Source: Bacillus sp. FJAT-29814 (GTDB taxonomy: Bacteria; Bacillota; Bacilli; Bacillales; Cytobacillaceae). Taken from it: 64,000 bases of DNA. The notes under the pieces were generated by a model. It was not told where the DNA came from. It saw only the letters and a list, made by a program, of their open reading frames with translations, and did no database searches. The DNA lies in the NCBI RefSeq assembly GCF_001510715.1, contig NZ_LMTJ01000006.1, positions 127,704-191,703 of the forward strand, read 5' to 3'. Of the stretch, positions 29,201 to 36,986 are shown piece by piece (within the stretch, counting starts at the first letter, position 1; the number at the start of each line of letters is the position of its first letter). Made by a program: the position numbers and the translations under genes.

Positions 29201-29507
29201 TAGATTCTAGCAACAGAGCCATTCTCAGCGGTGCAGATACTTTCAAGAATCCGCCTTTTTGAAGCGTCCTTAATCTTTCCGACCCTCGGAGGAGACGTGT
29301 TATATCGTCTGCATCACCGCAAATGCTGTACATTGTCGGCTCTATTTCTGTTCCATATGTGGCGGAGGCAACGCCATTTTTAAAAACTAACTGAATAGTT
29401 TGTTCTTCCGTAATCAAGGTTAGCCGTAAATCTGCAGACTCCAACAGCGGCTGCAGCTGCCCCTGCTCTTTAACCGCCATTAAAAAGGAATTAACCGCTT
29501 CGTTCAT
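29160..29507 (-). CDS. yusD: YusD-like protein with SCP-2 sterol-carrier-like fold
   Basis: Protein of 115 residues, in the place of B. subtilis yusD (next to metNPQ). The pattern of strands followed by 'MYSICGDADDITRLLRGSERLRTLQKGG' resembles SCP-2-like domains that bind lipids; ligand and role are unknown. The frame could start at 29537, but GGAGTGG lies eight bases before the ATG at 29507. Its last codons are part of a degenerate repeat that continues downstream, so the C-terminal KPDRALVS may be variable between strains. Confidence 0.68.
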   Translation of the reverse strand: MNEAVNSFLMAVKEQGQLQPLLESADLRLTLITEEQTIQLVFKNGVASATYGTEIEPTMYSICGDADDITRLLRGSERLRTLQKGGFLKVSAPLRMALLLESIFYLAKPDRALVS

Positions 29508-29636
29508 CATAACCACTCCGATCGCATGTCTATACAATACTATTCAGCAATAGCTCTCCTATTCCTTTAAGATTCGCTCGACAAAAATCTGGCAGGGGTT
29601 GAGAAATAGGGTTGATTTTTCAAGAAATATGTCGGG

Positions 29637-30899
29637 TTATGATATTTTGGTTGTCGTTACCGATTTTTCTGCTTTTGTGGAGATTCCTTTGAAAACGATG
29701 AAGAAATAGAGCGACCCGATTAAATATAAGGTTGCGGTGATCGTAAATACATAGGCGTAGCCCCAATATGCGCCGTACTGAACGACAATTCCGGTTGATA
29801 ATGGCCCCATTAACGCCCATCCCAGGTTAAACACCATTTGGTTTACAGAATTGGCCAGGCCTTTCATCGAGTCGTTCACCTTTGACATCATCAGTGACAT
29901 TTGAATCGGATTCCCGGCATTCATCAATGCTTGACGGAATAAAAATCCTAAGGCCGCAATCCATAGATGATTCGTATAAGCGGTAAGCAGGAGAAACGGC
30001 AGCGAAGCCAGCTGTAGGAACACAACCGCCCTTACTTCGCCCACCTTTTTTACGACCCATGGGCCAATAAACATCGCCAACGCCGTAGCCGCCTGTCCGA
30101 GTGAGATAATGAACCCGATTGATGTTGTGGAAGCGCTGAAACGGTCGGAAAAATACAGATTTAAATATGGAATAACCAAGCCCGAACCAAAGCCGATTAA
30201 AATTTGGGCAACCGCGAATAAGACAATTAGTTTCATGCCGTTATTTTTCCAAGAGAATGATTTGGCTGCTTTCTTGGATTCGGTAGATTTTTGGACCGGA
30301 TTTTGAAATTTCATAGTCGGTATAATCGCAATTGTATAGATAATCGCGCCAATGATTAGTGTCAACCTAATGCTGTTTACATCGCTGACAAAGTATGAAA
30401 ATACATCGGTTAACAGGCCACCCAGCAGGCTTCCCACCACATTGGCCGCGGTCATAAATGCAAAATGCAGGCTAAATAAATTGACCCGCTGCTCTGGAGT
30501 TGAATTTTCCGCAAGCCACGGGATTCCAGATACCTGGAGAAAGGCCATTGCCAGCCCGCTGATGAACGCCAATATAATTAACAACTGCTGGCCGGAAACC
30601 ACACTTCTGGCCAGTAAAATAATCCCTGAAATAAGGACCCCGTATAAAATGACTTTTTTTCGGCTGTAGCGGTCGCTGATGATTCCCGCCGGTATCAGGA
30701 TAAGCGCGGTGGCAAGCGAGGTCATCGCAATCACTTGCCCGTTAACGGCCTCCGAGTAGCCAAGCTTTCTTATATAAAAATTGTATATCACCATAAACAC
30801 GCCTAAGCCGATCTGCGCAAGAATGTTGGAGATGAAGCTCAGTTTGATATTCCGGTTATATGTACTGAATTGGGCTGCCCAATTGTGGTAAAAGGCCAT
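29637..30899 (-). CDS. Major facilitator superfamily transporter
   Basis: Integral membrane protein of 420 residues with about 12 hydrophobic helices. The loop 2-3 motif reads GIISDRYSRKKV, a form of the MFS motif A; a central hydrophilic loop (about 195-215, 'MKFQNPVQKSTESKKAAKSFSWK') separates the two halves. The substrate cannot be told; drug or sugar export are both possible. I do not recall a homolog at this place in B. subtilis. AAAGGAG lies about 12 bases before the ATG. Divergent from the NERD gene across a degenerate repeat. Confidence 0.82.
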   Translation of the reverse strand: MAFYHNWAAQFSTYNRNIKLSFISNILAQIGLGVFMVIYNFYIRKLGYSEAVNGQVIAMTSLATALILIPAGIISDRYSRKKVILYGVLISGIILLARSVVSGQQLLIILAFISGLAMAFLQVSGIPWLAENSTPEQRVNLFSLHFAFMTAANVVGSLLGGLLTDVFSYFVSDVNSIRLTLIIGAIIYTIAIIPTMKFQNPVQKSTESKKAAKSFSWKNNGMKLIVLFAVAQILIGFGSGLVIPYLNLYFSDRFSASTTSIGFIISLGQAATALAMFIGPWVVKKVGEVRAVVFLQLASLPFLLLTAYTNHLWIAALGFLFRQALMNAGNPIQMSLMMSKVNDSMKGLANSVNQMVFNLGWALMGPLSTGIVVQYGAYWGYAYVFTITATLYLIGSLYFFIVFKGISTKAEKSVTTTKIS

Positions 30900-30920
30900 T
30901 TTGTGTATGCTCCTTTGATA

Positions 30921-31036
30921 TTTCTGGATTCAAGATTTGGGTGTGCTGGTGCATATTTTGGCGTTCCGGAATCTAGGTTTGCGACTGACATTTATGGTTC
31001 CGAAATCCGATTTTGAGTTCCTGAATCTGGTTTGCA
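30921..31036. repeat. Degenerate GTTCCGGAATC repeat
   Basis: TTCYGRAATCNRG-like units start near 30922, 30964, 30998 and 31018, at irregular steps (42, 34, 20). They occupy the gap between the divergent MFS and NERD genes. The rest of the 30900-31215 interval is AT-rich without a clear promoter. Confidence 0.5.
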
Positions 31037-31215
31037 GGAGTATTATTTCGTATCCCTAAGTATCATAATCTAGTAACCAAGTTTTTGTAAATCAGGAAGG
31101 TTCGCAATTTTAGGAATCGACAAAAGTTAACAAAAGTTTCATATGTTAAGTCTGGGAGTATGGGGAAATCTTGTAAAATTAAGTTGTATTTTACATTATG
31201 AAGGATGGTGGATGT

Positions 31216-32121
31216 ATGCTGATTAAGCCGCGGCAGGTCCCAAAAGAATTATCGATGGCGCGTTCATTGAATGCAAGGATGGATTTACTGAAGGAAGAAA
31301 AATGGAAATTAGAAAAGGGCTTTACTGGAGAGGTCAAGTTTGATTCCATGGCTGATGGCATGCTCCAAAATAAATGCTGCATCATAAACGGTTTGTGGCT
31401 GAAGTCCGGCGACAGCGCATTTCAAATTGACAAGCTGATGATTTTTCTGCGAAAAATTTACCTCATTGATGTTAAGAATTACGAAGGTGATTACCACTTC
31501 GATGCTGAAGGTCGTTTAAAAAAAGGCGAAACATTTATACGAGACCCATTGAATCAATTAGAACGAGCTGAGACTTTTTTCCGCCAATTAATACATTATT
31601 ATGGATACAATTTTACTATTGAATCATTTTTGGTTTATATTAACCCCGAGTTCACCTTATACAATGCTCCTCAAAATCATTTTGTTATACTCCCGACACA
31701 AGTGAATCAGTTTTTGAAAAAGTTAAATATGGAGTACTCAAAAATTACCGAAGGTCACGAAAAGCTGACTGAGCTTTTGGTGTCACTTGATTTGGTTGAT
31801 TCGCCTTATGCTAAATATCCAGCTTACGACTTTGGCCATTCAAGGAAGGGTATCCTTTGTTTTTTGTGCCATAGGCTTTCGACTTTTTTGCAGGGGGATA
31901 AGATAGTTTGTAAGGATTGTGGGGCTGTTGAACCGGTGGATACTGCCGTGGTACGGAGTGTGAGGGAAATAATGATGTTGTTCCCGGAGACGAGGATCAC
32001 GACTAATTTGGTACATGAGTGGTGCGGGATTGTGGAGTCTAGAAGGACAATTAGGAGGGTCATGAATCAAAATTTTAATAGTGTCGGGGAGAAAACCTAC
32101 CGCTATTACATTTGTAAATAG
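31216..32121 (+). CDS. NERD-domain protein with C-terminal zinc ribbon
   Basis: Protein of 301 residues. Residues about 30-145 are a NERD (nuclease-related) domain: the GE of 'KGFTGEVKFD', then 'FQIDKLMIFLRKIYLIDVKNYEGDY', where Asp and Lys correspond to the D-(D/E)xK core of this restriction-endonuclease-like fold (D/ID-VK here, with Asp in place of the usual Glu). A Cys4 pattern (CFLCHR ... CKDCGA, about 216-240) resembles a zinc ribbon. Possible DNA or RNA processing enzyme, not proven. ATG 31216 is preferred over ATG 31198, which has no ribosome-binding site. Not in the B. subtilis gene order, so probably accessory. Confidence 0.78.
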   Translation: MLIKPRQVPKELSMARSLNARMDLLKEEKWKLEKGFTGEVKFDSMADGMLQNKCCIINGLWLKSGDSAFQIDKLMIFLRKIYLIDVKNYEGDYHFDAEGRLKKGETFIRDPLNQLERAETFFRQLIHYYGYNFTIESFLVYINPEFTLYNAPQNHFVILPTQVNQFLKKLNMEYSKITEGHEKLTELLVSLDLVDSPYAKYPAYDFGHSRKGILCFLCHRLSTFLQGDKIVCKDCGAVEPVDTAVVRSVREIMMLFPETRITTNLVHEWCGIVESRRTIRRVMNQNFNSVGEKTYRYYICK

Positions 32122-32231
32122 TTAAAATTGTTTGGAATTGGTCTGCATAGTAGCCTTTGTATGAGGATTCTCCTTATGCGCAGGACAGCAAACCTTTATT
32201 CTTTCTAAGAGAACTTATTTTCGTCAAATAT
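32122..32231. other. Spacer between NERD gene and 52-nt array
   Basis: Short non-coding stretch. I see no clear terminator or gene in it. Confidence 0.4.
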
Positions 32232-32724
32232 ACGCTATGAACTCCTTCCCATTACGTGGTTCAAGGGATTTTCCTACCCAACGGGTCATGAGAGATTTTC
32301 TCATGACGCGCTCAGACGGTTTTTCTTATCCAACGCGTCATGGAACTCTTTCTCATGACGCGCTCAGACGGTTTTTCCTCTCCTACGCGTCATGGGAGAC
32401 TTTCCCATGACGCACTCAGACGTTTTTTCTTATCCAACACGTCATGGAACTCTTTCTCATGACGCGCTCAGACGTTTTTTTCTATCCTACGCGTCATGGA
32501 ACTCTTTCTCATGACGTGCTCAGACGGTTTTTTCTATCCAACGCGTCATGGGGCTCTTTTCCATGACGCGCTCAGACGATTTTTCCTCTTCTAGACGTCA
32601 TGGGGCTCTTTCCCATGACGCACTCAGACGGTTTTTCCTCTCTTACGCGTCATGGAACTCTTTCTCATGACGCGCCCAGCCTGTTTTTCCTCGCCAACGG
32701 GTCATGAGAGACTCCACTTTCTCC
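32232..32724. repeat. 52-nt tandem array with a hairpin in every unit
   Basis: Units start at 32281, 32333, 32385, 32437, 32489, 32541, 32593, 32645 and 32697, exactly 52 bases apart, with a degenerate 49-base copy at 32232 and a truncated last copy. Each full unit is ACGCGTCATG, a short loop, CATGACGCG, then CTCAGACGG, a T-run and filler. The palindrome arms vary together between copies (for example CATGAGA/TCTCATG and CATGGGA/TCCCATG). It fills the gap between the convergent NERD and yusE genes. Confidence 0.95.
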
Positions 32725-32762
32725 TGAATTTTTTAAAACGCTCTAAATGGCCACTTTTTTTT

Positions 32763-32796
32763 AAACAAAAAAACAGACGCCACTTCTAGCATCTGC
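32763..32796 (-). terminator. Terminator after yusE
   Basis: On the minus strand CAGATGC pairs with GCGTCTG and is followed by TTTTTTTG. Confidence 0.75.
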
Positions 32797-32804
32797 TTCA
32801 CACA

Positions 32805-33113
32805 CTATCCCAAGTTGCCCTTGATCTTCTCTAGCAAATTCATCACAGAGCGAAAGGCATATAAGGTTTCCACGACTTCCCCCTCCCGGATAAACAGCAA
32901 ACAAGGGACGCTCTCCACCGCATACTCCACCGCCAGTCCCGGAAAGAAGTTCAAATTCATTTTTCCAATTTCTATATCTACAATTTCCTCAACTACCCCA
33001 AGCATCTTCCCGGCCACTTGGCAAGTGCCGCACATGGGTGTATAAAAATAAACCAGCCCTGTCCCGGCAGCGCCAAGAAAGGCGGTTAAATCATTTTGAT
33101 TCCATTCTTTCAT
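32805..33113 (-). CDS. yusE: Thioredoxin-family protein YusE
   Basis: Small cytosolic thioredoxin-fold protein of 102 residues with the active-site motif CGTC (about residues 28-31, TPMCGTCQVA) and the cis-Pro segment ESVPCLLF. The Gly-Thr dipeptide between the cysteines differs from thioredoxin's Gly-Pro, so redox potential and partners may differ. Function is unproven. Ribosome-binding site is weak. In the yusE-yusF-yusG-gcvH order of B. subtilis, same strand, with a repeat array between it and yusF. Confidence 0.85.
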   Translation of the reverse strand: MKEWNQNDLTAFLGAAGTGLVYFYTPMCGTCQVAGKMLGVVEEIVDIEIGKMNLNFFPGLAVEYAVESVPCLLFIREGEVVETLYAFRSVMNLLEKIKGNLG

Positions 33114-33121
33114 GATAAGTT

Positions 33122-33290
33122 ACCCATTTCTAAATTCTTAAATGGCTCTATATAAAAGTCCATTTTCCAAACGAAGGATTGGCTCTCTTACAACGGTCCA
33201 TGTTCCAAACACCCGGATTGGCGCCCTTCAAACAGTCCATTTCTAAACACTTGGCGTTGCTTCCATACCTACAGAAGCCCATTCTCCAAA
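33122..33290. repeat. 37-42-nt degenerate repeat running into the 3' end of yusF
   Basis: GTCCATTTTCCAAAC-like units begin at about 33122, 33159, 33196, 33235 and 33277 (steps 37, 37, 39, 42). The last lies inside the yusF coding end, where it encodes part of EYLENGLL. As at yusD, the repeat seems to be an extension of the gene's 3' end. Confidence 0.65.
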
Positions 33291-33631
33291 TACTCACTAT
33301 GGACATCAATATTTGCGCCAAGGAGCACGGTCGCCAGATGGTGCTCCGGGGCCGTGGCAACCTCGCGATACATTCGATCTATATATAAGTGCTCGGCATT
33401 GGGAAATTCTCGTTTAAACAGCTTGCGAAGCTTTTCCCCCGCCTCGTCGGCATCGACCAGGATATAGATATCCTTGTCTTCAAGGAAATCGATCCATTCG
33501 TCCAATTTCGAGTGGCTAATTGTGCCATTGGTACAAATGATTTCGACCGGTTCCTTAACGATTTCCTTTACCTTGTTTTTATCTGATTTTCCTTCGACAA
33601 TCAAAACTTTGTCAACATACGAATCATTCAT
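33269..33631 (-). CDS. yusF: TOPRIM-domain protein YusF
   Basis: Stand-alone TOPRIM domain of 120 residues, related to the RNase M5 group. The catalytic Glu is in IVEGKSDK (about residue 13) and the DxD pair in ILVDADEAGEKLRK (about 57-59). TOPRIM proteins cut or join nucleic acid or make primers; the small type's substrate is unknown, with structured RNA a reasonable guess. Two adjacent ATGs exist; the second (33631) has AGGTG seven bases upstream. Its 3' end is shared with a degenerate repeat. Confidence 0.87.
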   Translation of the reverse strand: MNDSYVDKVLIVEGKSDKNKVKEIVKEPVEIICTNGTISHSKLDEWIDFLEDKDIYILVDADEAGEKLRKLFKREFPNAEHLYIDRMYREVATAPEHHLATVLLGANIDVHSEYLENGLL

Positions 33632-33660
33632 CATTCATCACCTGAGAGAGTCTGTTTTAT

Positions 33661-33715
33661 GTTAACATATTCCGAATTTTGCCAATTGTGTGCGCGCTTG
33701 TTTGATATGTTAACT
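33661..33715. other. Inverted repeat GTTAACATAT ... ATATGTTAAC
   Basis: Exact ten-base inverted repeats at 33661-33670 and 33706-33715, 35 bases apart, upstream of yusF. Could be a pair of operator half-sites or chance in AT-rich DNA. Confidence 0.4.
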
Positions 33716-33774
33716 ATAGCATCATTATTAATTTAAAAATAGGGATATGCTCATGAATGATGAATCACAAAATC

Positions 33775-34011
33775 CTAACACCATCCACCCTCATCACAAT
33801 CGGTATACTTGGCATCCTTGCCCTCTGTCACCGTGACATGCTGAAAAATTTTTTGCTGTTCCTCTTCGAAATGGTGGTCGAGTTCAGGTCGGATGTGTTC
33901 ATCCAGCTTTATTTTTCCAATCGGCTGGTTCTCCAAAAAGAGTTCGATTTCCCCATTTTTCAGCTTGCCGATGACGCGGTCTGTGACATCGATCTTTTGT
34001 TGTTTTAACAA
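33775..34011 (-). CDS. yusG: YusG family protein (DUF2553)
   Basis: Small cytosolic protein of 78 residues, family DUF2553, function unknown. Core 'KIDVTDRVIGKLKNGEIELFLENQPIGKI' is followed by an acidic and His-rich C-terminal half ending in Cys. The frame has an earlier GTG (34023), but that is part of the Shine-Dalgarno AAGGTGGAG; the TTG at 34011 six bases later is chosen. Just downstream of gcvH on the same strand, beyond a terminator. Confidence 0.75.
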   Translation of the reverse strand: MLKQQKIDVTDRVIGKLKNGEIELFLENQPIGKIKLDEHIRPELDHHFEEEQQKIFQHVTVTEGKDAKYTDCDEGGWC

Positions 34012-34086
34012 CGATTTCTCCACCTTCCAATTGTTTTACGATTAGGGTCCCCTAATTTAACCTTTGGAATAGTGGTAATAAAAAAC

Positions 34087-34116
34087 AGAAAAGCACCTTC
34101 GAAAAGGCGCTTTTCC
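34087..34116 (-). terminator. Terminator after gcvH
   Basis: On the minus strand AAAAGCGCCTT pairs with AAGGTGCTTTT and continues into TCTGTTTTT. Confidence 0.8.
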
Positions 34117-34156
34117 AAAAATTTTGGCAACCCTACTTGGTGGGCAGCCGGAATGA

Positions 34157-34540
34157 TTAATCTTCTTTAATCATTGCCTCGTATTGTTCAGCAGTCAACA
34201 GCTTTTCAACTTCGCTGTTGTCGGAAACCTCAACCACAATCATCCATGCTTTTTCGTATGGTGATTCGTTCACAAACTCTGGGCTGTCGTTTAAGTCTTC
34301 GTTAACTTCAACCACCTTGCCGCTGATAGGCGCATAAAGCTCGGAAACAGTTTTAACAGACTCAACGCTGCCAAATGGGTCGCCGGCTGTGACGTCATCG
34401 CCGACTTCCGGAAGTTCAACGAATACGATATCTCCTAACTCAGATTGCGCAAAGTCGCTGATGCCAATGCGCACTTTGTCTCCTTCTACTTTTACCCACT
34501 CATGGTCTTCAGAATAACGCAATTCTTTTGGTGTGCTCAT
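34157..34540 (-). CDS. gcvH: Glycine cleavage system H protein
   Basis: Lipoyl carrier protein of 127 residues. Moves the aminomethyl group between GcvP and GcvT; in Bacillus it is also the relay from which lipoyl groups are passed to 2-oxoacid dehydrogenases by LipL. The lipoylated Lys lies in [13 protein letters not shown] (about residue 63). AGGGAT precedes the ATG. gcvPT are not in this window, as usual for Bacillus. Depends on LipA encoded at 13 kb here. Confidence 0.96.
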   Translation of the reverse strand: MSTPKELRYSEDHEWVKVEGDKVRIGISDFAQSELGDIVFVELPEVGDDVTAGDPFGSVESVKTVSELYAPISGKVVEVNEDLNDSPEFVNESPYEKAWMIVVEVSDNSEVEKLLTAEQYEAMIKED

Positions 34541-34611
34541 TGTTTAAAATCCCTCCATTATTTTTTCAAAAAAATCTATCATCGAAAAATTTCGATTTCC
34601 CTTTGTTAGCT

Positions 34612-34971
34612 TTACTTCATCCAAATTTTCTCGTACTCGTCCTCTTTAAAGCCGACCGTTACATGCTCGCCATCCGTTAATATCGGACGCTTTAATAACA
34701 TGCCGTCGGATGCCAGCAGATCGAGTAGTTCGTCTTCTGTAGCGGTTTTCAATTTATCCTTGACGCCCAGTTCGCGGTATTTCATTCCGCTTGTGTTGAA
34801 AAATTTTTTTAATTCCAGACCGCTTTTTTGGTAAAAATTCTTGATTTCCTCGCGCGATGGAGGATTGTCTACAATATGTACCGCTTGATATGACAGCTCA
34901 TGTTCATCAAGCCACTTCTTGGCGTTTCGACAGGTACCGCATTTAGGATACCAATAAAAAGTCAGAGACAC
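34612..34971 (-). CDS. yusI: ArsC/Spx-family protein YusI
   Basis: Cytosolic thioredoxin-fold protein of 119 residues in the ArsC/Spx (YffB-like) family. It has the N-terminal YPKCGTCRNAKKWL with CGTC, the family's 'FFNTSGMKYREL' and 'ASDGMLLKRPILTDGEHVTVGF'. Not shown to reduce arsenate; role unknown. The GTG at 34971 matches the length and N-terminus (SLTFYWYPKCGTC) I remember for YusI and has GGCGGTGA upstream; the frame continues to 35052 without support. Between fadE and gcvH on the same strand. Confidence 0.88.
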   Translation of the reverse strand: MSLTFYWYPKCGTCRNAKKWLDEHELSYQAVHIVDNPPSREEIKNFYQKSGLELKKFFNTSGMKYRELGVKDKLKTATEDELLDLLASDGMLLKRPILTDGEHVTVGFKEDEYEKIWMK

Positions 34972-35098
34972 CCATTTCACCGCCTTCACAAATATAGGTC
35001 CCAATAGCATCTTACCATAACTATCATTAAAGAAAAAATATTCAATCAACAATTTCGACTAATTTCGTAAATATCCTGCCTCTTTACGGAAAAATTTA

Positions 35099-35130
35099 AA
35101 AGGGCTCTCGGAAAAACTAATGAGAGCCCT
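35099..35130 (-). terminator. Terminator of the fadNAE operon
   Basis: On the minus strand AGGGCTCTC pairs with GAGAGCCCT around a 12-base loop and is followed by TTTTAAATTTTT. Confidence 0.8.
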
Positions 35131-35138
35131 GTTAATTA

Positions 35139-36920
35139 TTATACTAGATAGCGCTCTGCAGCGATGATCGCATCGGCAGCTTCGCGTTTTTTCGCGATCA
35201 CATTGATTGGAGTGTGGCGAGTCAGCTTGCGAAGCGTTGACAGCATCATGCGCAGCATATCGCCTTCTTCAACTGCCACAAGTGTTTCTTTGGCAATGGC
35301 TTCAATTTGATTGAAGGCTTCCTGGCAGTAGATTTCTGTGTAAAGAAGCTTTTGCTTGTTCTTTTCCGCACCGTTTTTCGCAATGGCTTTTTCTGTACGT
35401 AATACCACAGATTCCATGGCATAAACGTTTGATATAATATCAGCAATATTGGCAAGGATTTCTTGCTCCGCTTCAAGAGCTTTGCCGAATTTTTGTGCTG
35501 ATAAACCAGCTGCAACCAGGGCAAGTTTCTTCGCTTGTCTTACAAGATATTTTTCCTGTGCCAATGGCTCATCACCTGGTTCTTCCGGCATAAGCATCAT
35601 CAATTCCTCTTGAAGCGCCATCGCTTTTTGGAATAAAGGAAGTTCACCTTTCAACGCTTTCTTCACAAGTGTTCCAGGGACAAGCAAACGGTTGATTTCG
35701 TTTGTACCCTCGAAAATGCGCTGAATCCGGGCATCGCGGTAAGCGCGCTCGATTGGATACTCTTGCATGAAGCCGTAGCCGCCATGAATTTGCACGCCTT
35801 CATCAACCACATGGGCAAGCACTTCGCTGCCAAAGAATTTGTTCAAAGAACACTCGATGGCATATTCGGCAATCGAATCCGCCAACTTCTTGATATCCTT
35901 TGTTTCTTCGTCAGAAAGTTTGCCTTGGTTCTCTTCGTATAAGCCGATTGTGCGCCATACGGAGCTCTCAGCGGCATAGATTTCGGAAGCAAGTGTACCG
36001 AACTTCTCTTTCGTCAAATTGAATTGGGAAATTGGAGTCTTAAATTGCTGACGGCCGTTTGCATATTGAACAGTCATGTCAAATGCTTTCTTAGAACCGC
36101 CAACTGCACCAATTGCAAGCTTGTAACGCCCGATATTTAAGATGTTAAAGGCAATAACGTGGCCTTTGCCGATTTCGCCTAACAGGTTTTCAACAGGTAC
36201 AGGCACATCTTCTAAAATAAGTGTACGAGTCGATGAGCTCTTGATTCCCATTTTCTTTTCTTCTGCACCAACGGAAACGCCTGTGAAGTCGCGGTCTACG
36301 ATGAAGGCGGTGAACTTCTCGCCATCTATTTTTGCATAAACTACAAATACATCAGCGAAGCCGGCATTGGTGATCCATTGCTTCTCACCGTTCAGGATAT
36401 AGTGAGTGCCTTCTGCGTTTAATTTGGCATTTGTTCTCGCACCAAGGGCGTCAGAACCGGAGCCTGGCTCAGTCAATGCATAAGCGGCAAGCTTTGCCCC
36501 AGATGCAAGCGCTGGCAAATAGCGTTTCTTCTGGTCTTCGTTACCGAATAATACGATTGGCAGGGAACCGATCCCAACGTGGGCACCGTGAGAAAGCGCG
36601 AAACCGCCGCCGCCAGCCATTTTTTCCGTAATTAACGAAGACGTGATTTTGTCCAAGCCTAAGCCTTCGTATTCTTCAGGAACGTCAGCAGCCAAAAGGC
36701 CAAGTTCGCCGGCTTCCTTCAACAATTTAACGGTGATATCAAATTCATGGTTTTCAAGGCGCTCAAGCACTGGATGTACTTCTTTTTCAACGAAGTCTTC
36801 CGCAGTCTTAGCAATCATTAAATGCTCTTCGGTAAAATCTTCAGGTGTAAAAATTCGCTCATATGAAACATCTTCAATTAAAAAGCTTCCGCCTTTTACA
36901 ACTTTTTTTGTTTCAGTCAT
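35139..36920 (-). CDS. fadE: Acyl-CoA dehydrogenase FadE
   Basis: FAD enzyme for the first step of fatty-acid beta-oxidation, making trans-2-enoyl-CoA. 593 residues: acyl-CoA dehydrogenase N, middle and C domains (about 30-410) plus a C-terminal four-helix extension typical of this Bacillus type. Signatures AYALTEPGSGSDALGARTNA, EKQWITNAGFADVF and 'IHGGYGFMQEYPIERAYRDAR' with 'IFEGTNEINRLLV' are present; the catalytic Glu is expected in the last. Third gene of fadN-fadA-fadE, repressed through FadR upstream of fadN. Confidence 0.95.
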   Translation of the reverse strand: MTETKKVVKGGSFLIEDVSYERIFTPEDFTEEHLMIAKTAEDFVEKEVHPVLERLENHEFDITVKLLKEAGELGLLAADVPEEYEGLGLDKITSSLITEKMAGGGGFALSHGAHVGIGSLPIVLFGNEDQKKRYLPALASGAKLAAYALTEPGSGSDALGARTNAKLNAEGTHYILNGEKQWITNAGFADVFVVYAKIDGEKFTAFIVDRDFTGVSVGAEEKKMGIKSSSTRTLILEDVPVPVENLLGEIGKGHVIAFNILNIGRYKLAIGAVGGSKKAFDMTVQYANGRQQFKTPISQFNLTKEKFGTLASEIYAAESSVWRTIGLYEENQGKLSDEETKDIKKLADSIAEYAIECSLNKFFGSEVLAHVVDEGVQIHGGYGFMQEYPIERAYRDARIQRIFEGTNEINRLLVPGTLVKKALKGELPLFQKAMALQEELMMLMPEEPGDEPLAQEKYLVRQAKKLALVAAGLSAQKFGKALEAEQEILANIADIISNVYAMESVVLRTEKAIAKNGAEKNKQKLLYTEIYCQEAFNQIEAIAKETLVAVEEGDMLRMMLSTLRKLTRHTPINVIAKKREAADAIIAAERYLV

Positions 36921-36986
36921 GTAAAATTCCTCCTATTAAAAAATTGTAGGGAAGAGAGCCAGTTAAACCAGCCCTCTATTAACGGT

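Noticed and set aside
32281..32716. Series of intrinsic terminators
   Set aside because: The T-run starts about nine bases after each stem instead of directly, so they are not canonical terminators; the structure may serve another purpose.
32232..32724. CRISPR array
   Set aside because: The whole 52-base unit is repeated with no variable spacers, the palindrome is part of each unit, and no cas genes are present. The same holds for 54847-55328.
33749..33832. Short plus-strand frame (MNDESQNPN...) opposite yusG
   Set aside because: 27 codons, antisense to yusG, no good ribosome-binding site.
33757..34008. 83-codon plus-strand frame
   Set aside because: Fully antisense to yusG, which has family support and a ribosome-binding site.
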